Shown here piece by piece: positions 9,005 to 16,085 of a DNA stretch of 25,833 nt. The translations under genes were made by a program, and so were the position numbers. The notes beneath the pieces were generated by a model. It saw nothing but the letters and a program-made list of their open reading frames with translations. It made no database searches and was not told the origin of the DNA. Numbering within the stretch: the first letter of the stretch is position 1; every line of letters starts with the position of its first letter. The stretch is from CALXXL01 sp964512385 (GTDB taxonomy: Bacteria; Verrucomicrobiota; Lentisphaeria; Victivallales; Victivallaceae): positions 1 through 25,833 of the forward strand of contig CAZEHZ010000024.1 of the NCBI GenBank assembly GCA_964512385.1, given 5' to 3'.

Positions 9005-10333
9005 ATGGGTAAGTCTTGGTGGCGTAAATTTTTGGCGATTGCGGGCGGCGTGGCGGCATTAAACGGCTGCGTCGGCGGCAATCCGGCGGATATGCATGAT
9101 GAAACTAAATTGACTCCGGGAACCTTTGCCGAAGCGCCTCCGGTGTATCGCCCCGCTAAAGGCGGCGAAGTGAAAGTGGCTGAAGCGGCGGCGTTGGCGT
9201 TGCAGGATGCCGGCGTGATGAGATTGCCGTCGGTTCCGGCGGTGGGGGCGGCGGCGGTTACGGAACTGTTTAATCATTATTCCGGCTTGAAGGCCGAACA
9301 ATACAGTAAGGCGGAAACGGCGTTGGCGCTGGCGTTGGGCGATTCGATGCAGGGACGGCGTGCCGCCGTGGTTTTAGGGGCGGAACAACTTTTGCCGCTG
9401 GCCGGAACTTTACTGCAAACCGCTATGTGGGGATGCGATGCCGGAGTGGTGATTTTAGTGATTACGGATAATAACGGGCGGTATTCGTCCTTTATTTATA
9501 ATGCCGAACAAGCGGCAAAATTCTCCACCATACCGTTTTTTGCCGCCAAATCACCGGAAATCAGTAAGAATTTGAATGATGCCTTGGCAACATCGGAGAA
9601 ATACCGGATACCGTTTATGGTATTGCTGGATATTGATGAATTGGCGCGGCCGGTGTCATACGAACCGTGGAATTTGCTGGTTAAAGAGCGTAGCTATAGT
9701 AAAGATGTTTATCGGCATGTTACCTCACCGGCGCTGGCGGTATACCGCAATCGAGTGCTGGACGCCAAACGGCAAGGCACTGATGAGTCGGCCGTGCAAA
9801 GCCCTAAACTGCCGGTAATGCCTAAGGATTTGCCGCGGCGGTTTGTGCGGGATTTTAATTTATATGTTCCGGTAATGCAGATACTTAAGGAGGTAAGTCC
9901 GGCATTTGTGGCGGTGGAGGGGGCGGGGTTAAGTTTCTTTGCCTATGAACCGTATAATATGGTGTCGGCAGCCGGGTTTTCCGGTGCGGCCGTGCCGTTG
10001 GCGGCTCGTGCGGCGTTAAACGGGCGCACTCCGGCGTGGGCGGTAATGAACGGCAACGATTTTATGCGTCATGCGGTTAGTATTGCCGAGGTGATGAATA
10101 ATACGCCCGCCCCGGTGAAAGTTCTGATTTTAAATACCAATTTGCCGGAGGTGTCCGGGGCGGAACCATTAAAAAAAGCTGAGCTGGAATCGGCTTTGGC
10201 GATGTTCGGCAGTCAAGTAGTTCGCTTAAATGCGGCAAGCCCCGCGGCGGAGCTGAAAGAACAGTTTTATAAAACTAACCGCAGTGCCGAATCACAGATT
10301 ATTGTAATTGATTATCCAAATTCGAATAAGTGA
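9005..10333 (+). CDS. Predicted lipoprotein resembling a reduced IorA (TPP-fold) subunit
   Basis: I choose the ATG at 9005 because GGAGG (8995-8999) lies five bases before it; an in-frame TTG at 8990 would overlap pepD and spoil the signal peptide. The 442-residue product starts with a basic n-region, a hydrophobic core and a lipobox LNGC (Cys22), so it is probably an envelope lipoprotein. The remainder follows the layout of indolepyruvate:ferredoxin oxidoreductase alpha from memory of the family: a Pyr-like domain (about 58-220) with KAETALALALG (Glu104) and CDAGVVILVITDN, the linker YRHVTSPALAVYRNR, then a PP-like domain (280-440) with VSAAGFSGAAVPLAARAAL, AWAVMNGNDF and VKVLILNTN. The GD(G/S)-type TPP/metal motif looks degenerate, the middle domain and C-terminal ferredoxin domain are absent, and no CxxC clusters occur. 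A non-catalytic role is my inference; standard annotation would probably say hypothetical. Confidence 0.62.
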   Translation: MGKSWWRKFLAIAGGVAALNGCVGGNPADMHDETKLTPGTFAEAPPVYRPAKGGEVKVAEAAALALQDAGVMRLPSVPAVGAAAVTELFNHYSGLKAEQYSKAETALALALGDSMQGRRAAVVLGAEQLLPLAGTLLQTAMWGCDAGVVILVITDNNGRYSSFIYNAEQAAKFSTIPFFAAKSPEISKNLNDALATSEKYRIPFMVLLDIDELARPVSYEPWNLLVKERSYSKDVYRHVTSPALAVYRNRVLDAKRQGTDESAVQSPKLPVMPKDLPRRFVRDFNLYVPVMQILKEVSPAFVAVEGAGLSFFAYEPYNMVSAAGFSGAAVPLAARAALNGRTPAWAVMNGNDFMRHAVSIAEVMNNTPAPVKVLILNTNLPEVSGAEPLKKAELESALAMFGSQVVRLNAASPAAELKEQFYKTNRSAESQIIVIDYPNSNK

Positions 10334-10334
10334 C

Positions 10335-10379
10335 TGCAAGGTTTTTAGCGCCGTCGATAACGCAAAACCCGGCTATATT
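10335..10379 (-). repeat. Rearranged fragment of the interspersed repeat (copy C)
   Basis: On the plus strand TGCAAGGTTTTTAGCG (10335-10350) is followed by GTCGATAACGCAAAACCCGG and CTATATT (10353-10379). Both blocks occur in copy B at 25.7 kb, but there the second precedes the first, with about 50 bases between. The fragment fills much of the 106-bp gap between the two convergent genes. Confidence 0.6.
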
Positions 10380-10390
10380 CCGATGCCGGG
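10364..10390 (-). terminator. Terminator-like hairpin after the amidohydrolase
   Basis: Read on the minus strand, CCCGGC (10390-10385) and GCCGGG (10373-10368) form a 6-bp stem with an 11-base loop, followed by TTTT (10367-10364). It begins 50 bases past the amidohydrolase stop. The stem's second arm and T tract are the tail of the repeat fragment. The T tract is short, so strength is uncertain; on the plus strand no T tract follows. Confidence 0.5.
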
Positions 10391-10439
10391 GGATTTGCGG
10401 TTGGTTGGAAAAATTGGTTTTCGGCGAAAAATATACGCA

Positions 10440-11225
10440 TTAACGCCGTAAAAGTTCTTCCGCATTTTGGTGGAAAATTGCATCGTGTTCGGCCGGAGTC
10501 AACGGCAGTGCGTTGATTTTTTCCACCATTTCACGCTGGGAAAACCATGGCGAATCCGAACCTAATACAATACGGTTTGCCCCATGACGGCGAATCATGC
10601 TTAATAAACGTTCCGGCGGCAGTTCAATGGCGGCAACGGCTAAATCCAAATAGACATTTTTGCCTAAAAGATGCTCCTCCACATCATCCCACATCCGGAA
10701 TGAACCAAGATGCGCAATTATAAAACGCAACTCCGGGTAACGCTCAATAAATTTTGCCAGCCGGAGCGGATCGGAATGAAACGGCGCATTATAAGCGATA
10801 TCGGCGCCGGCATGAGTCAGCACCGGGAAATTTAACTCTATACAGCGTTCCCAAACCGGGAACATGGCCGGATTGTCAAACGAAAACTGCTGATATTCCG
10901 GGTGGACTTTCAGTCCGTACAGACCGGAATCATACAAAAAATTTAACGTGTCCACCGGGGCGGACTCCGCCGGATGTACCGACCCGAACATCCGCAGCAC
11001 CCCATAATTATTATCAATGGCAAATTGATTGATGGCGCGGGAATTAGCCGGATTGTTCAGCACGGTCATGCCGACGGCAATATCAATTCCGGCGGCCTGC
11101 ATGGATTTTTCCAATCCGGCACGAGTGCCGTTTGTAGCGGTTTGAATGCCCAGTTGAGCCACAAACTCCACCGCTTTTGCCGCCACTTTATCCGGATAAA
11201 TATGCACATGAAAATCTATAATCAT
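10440..11225 (-). CDS. TIM-barrel metal-dependent amidohydrolase (Amidohydro_2 type)
   Basis: The 261-residue protein is a cytoplasmic metal-dependent hydrolase or decarboxylase of the amidohydrolase superfamily. It shows DFHVH at the N-terminus (His6, His8), GLKVHPEY (His108), PVLTHAG (His138), the FIIAHLGSF strand (His172) and VLGSDSPWF with Asp224, the usual order of metal and catalytic residues. The length suits the compact Amidohydro_2 family. The substrate cannot be told. An AAGGAG box (11241-11236) stands ten bases before the ATG. A terminator-like hairpin lies just upstream, so it is expressed either by read-through from the SDR gene or from a weak promoter I could not recognise. Neighbouring genes give no pathway hint. 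Confidence 0.85.
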   Translation of the reverse strand: MIIDFHVHIYPDKVAAKAVEFVAQLGIQTATNGTRAGLEKSMQAAGIDIAVGMTVLNNPANSRAINQFAIDNNYGVLRMFGSVHPAESAPVDTLNFLYDSGLYGLKVHPEYQQFSFDNPAMFPVWERCIELNFPVLTHAGADIAYNAPFHSDPLRLAKFIERYPELRFIIAHLGSFRMWDDVEEHLLGKNVYLDLAVAAIELPPERLLSMIRRHGANRIVLGSDSPWFSQREMVEKINALPLTPAEHDAIFHQNAEELLRR

Positions 11226-11248
11226 AATATAAAATCTCCTTAAAACGC

Positions 11249-11282
11249 AAAAACCGCCGCTCCGAAAAAACGGATACGACGG
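11249..11282 (-). terminator. Terminator or attenuator between the SDR gene and the amidohydrolase
   Basis: On the minus strand CCGTCGTATCCG, a TTTTTT loop and CGGAGCGGCGG pair with one bulge and two G-T pairs, followed by TTTTT (11253-11249). It is about 110 bases past the SDR stop and only 24 bases before the amidohydrolase start codon, so it may also tune expression of that gene. Confidence 0.7.
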
Positions 11283-11294
11283 CTTAGGTAAACC

Positions 11295-11408
11295 ACTAAC
11301 TATTGCCGGAGCAAAATTGGTTATCGACTATTTATCGTGCAAACTTTTTGCATAATCGACTAACCATTGCCGGAGCAAAATTGGTTATCGACTATTTATC
11401 GTGCAAAC
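11295..11408 (+). repeat. Tandem duplication, 50-bp units at 64-bp spacing (repeat fragment D)
   Basis: Bases 11295-11344 and 11359-11408 are identical but for one position (11301 T, 11365 C). The spacer holds TTTTGCATAATCGACT (11346-11361), nearly the tail of the 112-bp interspersed repeat. The right unit covers the last codons and TAG stop of the SDR gene; the left unit therefore repeats the ending LHDK-stop downstream of the real one. Confidence 0.85.
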
Positions 11409-12558
11409 CCTCTTTGTCGTACAGAGCCACTAATTCACGCAACCACTGTACGTCCGGGAAGAAGTCGGCGTAATATGACCGCATTAATATCGCCATGCCG
11501 CGCTTGCCGAATTCCCAGTCAATAAATTCCGGGCCGAGCGCTTTTACAATGTTGCTCTGGTCAAAGACAATATCGCTGGAGAAATACGGGAGCAAGTCGC
11601 CCAGAAAACGGGTCATTAACTTATCATCCGCATTCGGATTGGTATTTTCCGCATCCACGGTTACGCCGGTTAAACGCAGGAACTGGCACATCGATTCATC
11701 AATCATTTGGGTGGAAATCGGGCTGTTGCCGGTTACATGGTAGGTCTGATTGGCCACCGGTTGTTGAAACAGGGCGGTAATTGCACTCTGCACATAGTCA
11801 ATCGGCACAAAATAAACGTGTTCCGACGGAATCGCCTTAAAATGAATCGCCATATCAACCCATGAGGTCGGGTCAAGTTTGGCTTTGCCGCAGTGGTGCT
11901 TTTTAATCTTGGCTAAAAATTCCAGAATGCGATAGAACGCCAACGGCTTACGGATACGACCATCTGAACGGCGGCCGGTGATGATGGCCGGGCGATAAAT
12001 GGTATAGGGAAAACCGCTGTTGCGCACCAACAGTTCGGCTTTGGATTTACTTTCTTCATACGGGTTGTTATGGCCGCAATCCTGCGGAATCGCCTCCATT
12101 GCACGCCCGACCAGTTTACCGGCTACATAAGCGGTACTTACGTAATGGAACGCATCAACCTTTAGCAGTTTAGCCAATTCCAGCATATTTACCGTGCCGT
12201 TGTAGTTAATACGGAAAGTCTTGCCGGTGGGGTCTTTACCTAAATTTACATCGGCGGCGCAATGGAATACGCAGTTGACGCCGGCCAATTCCGGTTGTTT
12301 GGCCAACTCTGCCGGATTCATGCTGGTAACATCGCCGCCTACGACCTGAATTTTGGCCATAATTGCGTCAAATTCATCCATGCAACCGTCAAATTCACAC
12401 TGCTCACGCACGGTTTCACGTACACGGGGCATGGTGGCGCCTGTGTAGTCCGGCCGAACCATGCAAACGATTTCCACGTCTTTGCGTTCACGCAAAAGGG
12501 CTACTACAAAAGAACTGCCGACCAAACCGGTTATGCCGGTCAGAAAAATTTTCGTCAT
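11392..12558 (-). CDS. NAD(P)-dependent extended SDR, thioester-reductase-like (NAD_binding_4)
   Basis: The 388-residue protein is an extended short-chain dehydrogenase, closest in feel to the thioester-reductase/fatty acyl-CoA reductase branch, although that assignment is from pattern only. The Rossmann motif TGITGLVG is at 7-14, followed by VFHCAADVNL, FHYVSTAYVAGK (Ser141), and the catalytic pair Tyr167/Lys171 in NPYEESKSK, then IYRPAIITGR. The ATG at 12558 is preferred to the GTG at 12561 because GGA lies eight bases before it. Its promoter is divergent from that of znuA. The C-terminus, GLHDK, lies inside a tandem duplication. No acyl carrier or carboxylic-acid reductase domain is fused, so the substrate is unknown. 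Confidence 0.82.
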   Translation of the reverse strand: MTKIFLTGITGLVGSSFVVALLRERKDVEIVCMVRPDYTGATMPRVRETVREQCEFDGCMDEFDAIMAKIQVVGGDVTSMNPAELAKQPELAGVNCVFHCAADVNLGKDPTGKTFRINYNGTVNMLELAKLLKVDAFHYVSTAYVAGKLVGRAMEAIPQDCGHNNPYEESKSKAELLVRNSGFPYTIYRPAIITGRRSDGRIRKPLAFYRILEFLAKIKKHHCGKAKLDPTSWVDMAIHFKAIPSEHVYFVPIDYVQSAITALFQQPVANQTYHVTGNSPISTQMIDESMCQFLRLTGVTVDAENTNPNADDKLMTRFLGDLLPYFSSDIVFDQSNIVKALGPEFIDWEFGKRGMAILMRSYYADFFPDVQWLRELVALYDKEGLHDK

Positions 12559-12605
12559 CACTATTTTCCGTTCTGTTAGTTATATAAATGTAAATTCATG
12601 GGTTT

Positions 12606-12634
12606 AATATACACGAATATAAGCTGTTTTACAA
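12606..12634 (-). promoter_or_regulatory. Predicted promoter for the SDR gene
   Basis: On the minus strand TTGTAA (12634-12629) and TATATT (12611-12606) are 17 bases apart, about 48 bp before the ATG. The same hexamer pair and spacing occur before the TPR lipoprotein gene at 15267. Confidence 0.6.
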
Positions 12635-12639
12635 ATCGC

Positions 12640-12714
12640 TTGACGAATATTTTGAAGAATTTTTATTACATTATGTTGGTAGTGTTGGACTTTTATATTC
12701 CGAAGGTGTATATT
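12640..12714 (+). promoter_or_regulatory. Predicted tandem promoters for znuA
   Basis: The nearer candidate has TTGGAC (12685-12690), an 18-base spacer and TATATT (12709-12714). A farther one has TTGACG (12640-12645), 17 or 18 bases, then TTATTA/TATTAC. I looked for a Zur-like palindrome here and found none that convinces me. The leader between 12730 and 12752 is a run of TATATC-like steps. Confidence 0.5.
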
Positions 12715-12765
12715 ACTGTTCTATTCATTTATATCTATATATCTATATTATAGGGTGCAGGCAGT

Positions 12766-13662
12766 ATGCGATTTTTATTATTAAGTTTGACTATAGGTGC
12801 GGTGCTGAGTTTTTGCGGGTGCGGGAGTGACGAAAAAAACGGCGGTAATATCCGGCGGATTGCGGTGTTTTGCGCTCCGGTCGGCACGTTGGTTCAGCAG
12901 GTGGCGGGCGACGGTTTTCAGGTGGCGGTAATGGTGCCGGCCGGAAAAGACGTGCATGAATATGAATTGACTCCGGCTGACTTGATGCAGTTGCAAAAAT
13001 CGGTGCTTTATCTGCATATCGGCATGACTCAGGAGGGGCGTTTACTGAAAATGCTGGCGGAGTCCGGCCGACAGGTAAGGGAGCTGGGCGCCGGAGTGCC
13101 AAGATTGCCGTTAAGTTGCCATGAGGAACATGAAGAGCATGAGTTGCATGATAAAGCCTCCGGCGATCCGCATATTTGGCTTTCTCTGCCTAATTTAATG
13201 CTTATGGCCGACGATTGTGCCGGAATTTTAAGCGAACAGTTTCCCGAATCCGCCGCCGTTTTTAGACAGAATGCCGAACGTTATAAGCAACAACTCGCCA
13301 TTGTGCATCAGGAAATCACCGCCGGATTGCAACCGTATGCCAAGCGGGAATTTTTTATTTTTCATCCGGCTTTCGGTTATTTTGCCCGGGACTATCAGCT
13401 TGTTCAGCAGGCCGTGGAAGAGGGCGGCAAAACGCCGACCGCTCAGCAGTTGGCCAAGTCGCTGGCTAAAGCCGGGCAGTCGAAAGTAAAATGCATTTTT
13501 TCCAGTGAACAGTTTAACTCCGCAATGCCGGCGGCGGTGGCGGAAACTTTAAATGCCAAACTGGAGTATCTTGATCCGTTGCCGGCCGACGTTCCGGCGG
13601 AATTAAAAAAAGCCGCCCGGCTACTGCAGAGCGAGTTTAAAGCCGAGGATATGGAAAAATGA
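12766..13662 (+). CDS. znuA: Zinc/manganese ABC transporter substrate-binding lipoprotein (ZnuA-like)
   Basis: This is a cluster A-I metal-binding protein (SBP_bac_9) that captures Zn2+ or Mn2+ outside the inner membrane. The 298-residue product has a signal peptide ending in FCGC (Cys19 or Cys17), so it is probably lipid-anchored. Metal ligands expected for the family are visible: His64 in DVHEYELTPAD, His136 in GDPHIWLSLPN, His200 in FHPAFGYFARDY, and a late acidic ligand in YLDPL. A short His/Glu loop, CHEEHEEHELHD (118-129), precedes the second ligand and is typical of zinc rather than manganese binders. The stop overlaps the znuC start by four bases (ATGA). The ribosome-binding site (GCAGG) is weak. 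Confidence 0.93.
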   Translation: MRFLLLSLTIGAVLSFCGCGSDEKNGGNIRRIAVFCAPVGTLVQQVAGDGFQVAVMVPAGKDVHEYELTPADLMQLQKSVLYLHIGMTQEGRLLKMLAESGRQVRELGAGVPRLPLSCHEEHEEHELHDKASGDPHIWLSLPNLMLMADDCAGILSEQFPESAAVFRQNAERYKQQLAIVHQEITAGLQPYAKREFFIFHPAFGYFARDYQLVQQAVEEGGKTPTAQQLAKSLAKAGQSKVKCIFSSEQFNSAMPAAVAETLNAKLEYLDPLPADVPAELKKAARLLQSEFKAEDMEK

Positions 13663-14438
13663 CCAATGCGGTAATTAAAGTTGACCATTTGAATTTTGCT
13701 TACAATAATGTTGTTGACGGCGGAGCGGCACTCCAGGATGTTTGTTTTGAGGTACAGCGGAACGATTTGGTTTGCGTGGTGGGGCCGAACGGCGGCGGTA
13801 AAAGTACGTTGTTACGTTTGCTGTGCGGTTTTTTAACCCCGAACTCCGGCATCATCAAGATTTTAAATGACTCACCGCAGAATGCCCGGCAAAAAGTCGG
13901 CTATATGGCGCAGAGTATCAGTCTTGACCCGGCTTTTCCGGTTAATGCGCTGGACGTGGTAATGCAGGGGAGCGTAAAATCAAATTTCGGGATGTGGATG
14001 AACCGCAGTGTACGGCAGCGGGCGCTGGAGGTAATGCACGATCTGGGCGTGGCGGATTTGAAAACCAAACGGTGCAGTGAACTTTCCGGCGGCCAGCGGC
14101 AACGGGTGTTGCTGGCACGGGCGTTGATGAATCAGCCGGAGTTGCTGCTGCTGGATGAACCGACCGCCGGGGCGGATGTCCGGGTGCAGGAGGATTTTCA
14201 TGAGCTTCTGCACAGCTTGAGAGGGCAGATGACTATGCTGGTGGTGTCGCATCATTTGCAGTATGTGTGCGGATGTTATGATTATGTGTTGTGCGTAAAT
14301 CATACTCTGCACCGGCACGAATTGTCCCGCAACGATGCGGTGGATTGGGAAGACGTGTTTAATCATGAAGTCGGGCGGATTAAGCACAGCGAACATTGTG
14401 AATGTTTACATCGGCATCAGGAAGACGAGGTTAAATAA
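13659..14438 (+). CDS. znuC: Zinc/manganese ABC transporter ATPase (ZnuC-like)
   Basis: The ATPase energises metal import on the cytoplasmic face. The 259 residues contain Walker A GPNGGGKST (42-50), signature LSGGQ (142-146), Walker B LLLLDEP (162-168) and the switch His198. The ATPase core ends near residue 230; the last 30 residues form a His/Cys-rich tail with His243, His246, Cys247, Cys249, His251 and His253, plus CGC and HRH upstream. Such a tail could sense or hold metal, which is my inference. It overlaps znuA by four bases and znuB by one, so the three genes are translated together. Confidence 0.94.
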   Translation: MTNAVIKVDHLNFAYNNVVDGGAALQDVCFEVQRNDLVCVVGPNGGGKSTLLRLLCGFLTPNSGIIKILNDSPQNARQKVGYMAQSISLDPAFPVNALDVVMQGSVKSNFGMWMNRSVRQRALEVMHDLGVADLKTKRCSELSGGQRQRVLLARALMNQPELLLLDEPTAGADVRVQEDFHELLHSLRGQMTMLVVSHHLQYVCGCYDYVLCVNHTLHRHELSRNDAVDWEDVFNHEVGRIKHSEHCECLHRHQEDEVK

Positions 14439-15289
14439 TGAACGACTTTTTTTATGCACTGTTCTGTGCCGATTTACCGTTTTTACGCTATGCGTTCTTA
14501 TTGGGGCTGGCCGGCAGTGTGGCGTTCGGCGTGGTCGGCACCTGGGTGGTGGCCCGGCGGTTGACCGCATTGGCGGGGGCGATCAGTCATGCGGTGTTGG
14601 GCGGAATCGGCGTGGCGGCGTATCTCCATGCCGTATATAATATTGAGTGGTTGACGCCGTTGACCGGGGCGTTGGCCGCCGCAGTTTTGGCCGCACTGGG
14701 GATTGCTTTGGCCGGAATATATGCCGGTGAACGTGAAGACGCCGTTATAAACTCAATTTGGGCGGTCGGCATGGCGGCGGGGTTGTTGTTTTTAGGCATT
14801 ACCCCCGGATATGTGGACTTTGAGGGGTATTTACTGGGCAATATTCTGCTGGTGACTAAAAGTGATTTACTTACTGTGCTGGCGGCGGACGGCTTGATTT
14901 TATTATTGGCGGGAGTGTTTTTTCAGGCGATAAAATTATTTTCGTTTGATCCGGAATTTGCGGCGATGCGGGGCATAAAAACTAATTTCATCTACTTTTT
15001 AATGTTGTTGATTACGGCGTTTACCATTGTGGTAATGGTTAATCTGATTGGTATAATTCTGGTTATTGCGCTGTTGACTTTGCCGGCGGCGGCGGCGGGG
15101 CAGTTGACTCGCAGCTGGCTGGGCATGATGATTGCCGGCGGCGGATTATGTATGCTGTTCACCTCCGGCGGTCTGGCCTGCAGTTATGTTTGGAACTTAC
15201 CGCCGGGGCCGGTGATTGTGTTGTGCGCCGCAACGGGATATATGGCAATTTTAATTGGAAAAAAGATTGTAAAACGTCAACGTTCATGA
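14438..15289 (+). CDS. znuB: Zinc/manganese ABC transporter permease (ZnuB-like, ABC-3 family)
   Basis: The 283-residue integral membrane protein forms the transport channel. It has about eight hydrophobic segments, the family stretch LAGAISHAVLGGIGVAAYL near residue 45, and IGIILVIALLTLPAAAAGQL near 205-225, the usual coupling region of ABC-3 permeases. The ATG overlaps the znuC TAA (TAATG). Its 3' end contains the -35 region of the promoter for the next gene. Confidence 0.93.
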   Translation: MNDFFYALFCADLPFLRYAFLLGLAGSVAFGVVGTWVVARRLTALAGAISHAVLGGIGVAAYLHAVYNIEWLTPLTGALAAAVLAALGIALAGIYAGEREDAVINSIWAVGMAAGLLFLGITPGYVDFEGYLLGNILLVTKSDLLTVLAADGLILLLAGVFFQAIKLFSFDPEFAAMRGIKTNFIYFLMLLITAFTIVVMVNLIGIILVIALLTLPAAAAGQLTRSWLGMMIAGGGLCMLFTSGGLACSYVWNLPPGPVIVLCAATGYMAILIGKKIVKRQRS

Positions 15290-15295
15290 TATATT
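15267..15295 (+). promoter_or_regulatory. Predicted promoter for the TPR lipoprotein and dnaG
   Basis: TTGTAA (15267-15272) and TATATT (15290-15295) are 17 bases apart. The -35 lies inside the end of znuB, and the -10 directly follows its stop. This would let the next two genes be read apart from the zinc operon. Confidence 0.55.
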
Positions 15296-15330
15296 ACCTT
15301 TATATGTCTATAGAATAAGGAAGCAGAGTA

Positions 15331-16071
15331 ATGAAATATTTTTTAATGATAGCATTAAGCGCAATGCTGATGGCTGGTTGCGGTAACGGTAAAAATGCTC
15401 AGGAGTATGCCGGGCAAGCTGTAACCGCCGCCGAAAACGGCCGGTGGCAGGAGTGTTTGGATAACTGTAATGTTGTGTTGCAGCGGTCGCCGGATTCGGT
15501 GTCGGTTCTGGTGCTTAAAGGGATAGCGTTAAAACGGCTGGGTAAAGCGTCGGAGGCTTTGGCGGCGGTGCGCAAGGCGGTGGAGCTGGACGCCAGGAGC
15601 TTTGCGGGCCGGTATATGTACGGGTTGCTGTTGGCTGATGAACCGGGGCAGGAGCAGAAAGCGCTGGATGAATTAACCAAGGCGTTACGGTTGCAGAATT
15701 CCGATATCAATACTTTACTGCTGTTAGGGCAGGTCAGCGGACGGATAAATGATGATGCCACGGATTTATATCTGGATATGCTGCCGACCGAATATAAATA
15801 CCGGCCGGAAATTTCTACTGAATTAGGTATTTTTTACGCCCGGCGCAACAATGTGGCCGGAGCGCAGAAGGCGTTTTCCGAGGCCTATTATCAGGCTCCG
15901 GCCGCACCGCAGACCGTATTGAATCTGGCGAGATTTTTGGACTACTACTCCGGCGATGCCTCCAATGCAATTGTAAAATATCAGGAGTATCTTGCACTTA
16001 CCGCCAATAAAGCTGAATTTAATGGTGTGCGGACGGTGGTTGAAGGCCGTATTTCAGCTTTGCATCGTTGA
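15331..16071 (+). CDS. TPR-repeat lipoprotein of unknown role
   Basis: The 246-residue product has a lipoprotein signal peptide (basic Lys2, hydrophobic core, lipobox MAGC with Cys17). From about residue 25 it is made of helical hairpins of the tetratricopeptide type; the clearest are AQEYAGQAVTAAENGRWQEC, VLVLKGIALKRLGKASEALA with KAVELDARS, and ALDELTKALRLQNSDIN. TPR lipoproteins act as scaffolds for envelope complexes. Nothing shows the partner. AAGGAAG stands seven bases before the ATG, and dnaG starts 14 bases after the stop, so the two are probably co-transcribed. Confidence 0.85.
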   Translation: MKYFLMIALSAMLMAGCGNGKNAQEYAGQAVTAAENGRWQECLDNCNVVLQRSPDSVSVLVLKGIALKRLGKASEALAAVRKAVELDARSFAGRYMYGLLLADEPGQEQKALDELTKALRLQNSDINTLLLLGQVSGRINDDATDLYLDMLPTEYKYRPEISTELGIFYARRNNVAGAQKAFSEAYYQAPAAPQTVLNLARFLDYYSGDASNAIVKYQEYLALTANKAEFNGVRTVVEGRISALHR

Positions 16072-16085
16072 TTGCGGTGTGAATT

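Noticed and set aside
10334..10439. RNA gene search in the gaps of the window
   Set aside because: No tRNA cloverleaf, rRNA, tmRNA or known riboswitch pattern was seen in this or the other intergenic stretches.
12562..12765. Zur box search in the znuA upstream region
   Set aside because: AT-rich segments gave only imperfect palindromes without resemblance to known zinc operators.
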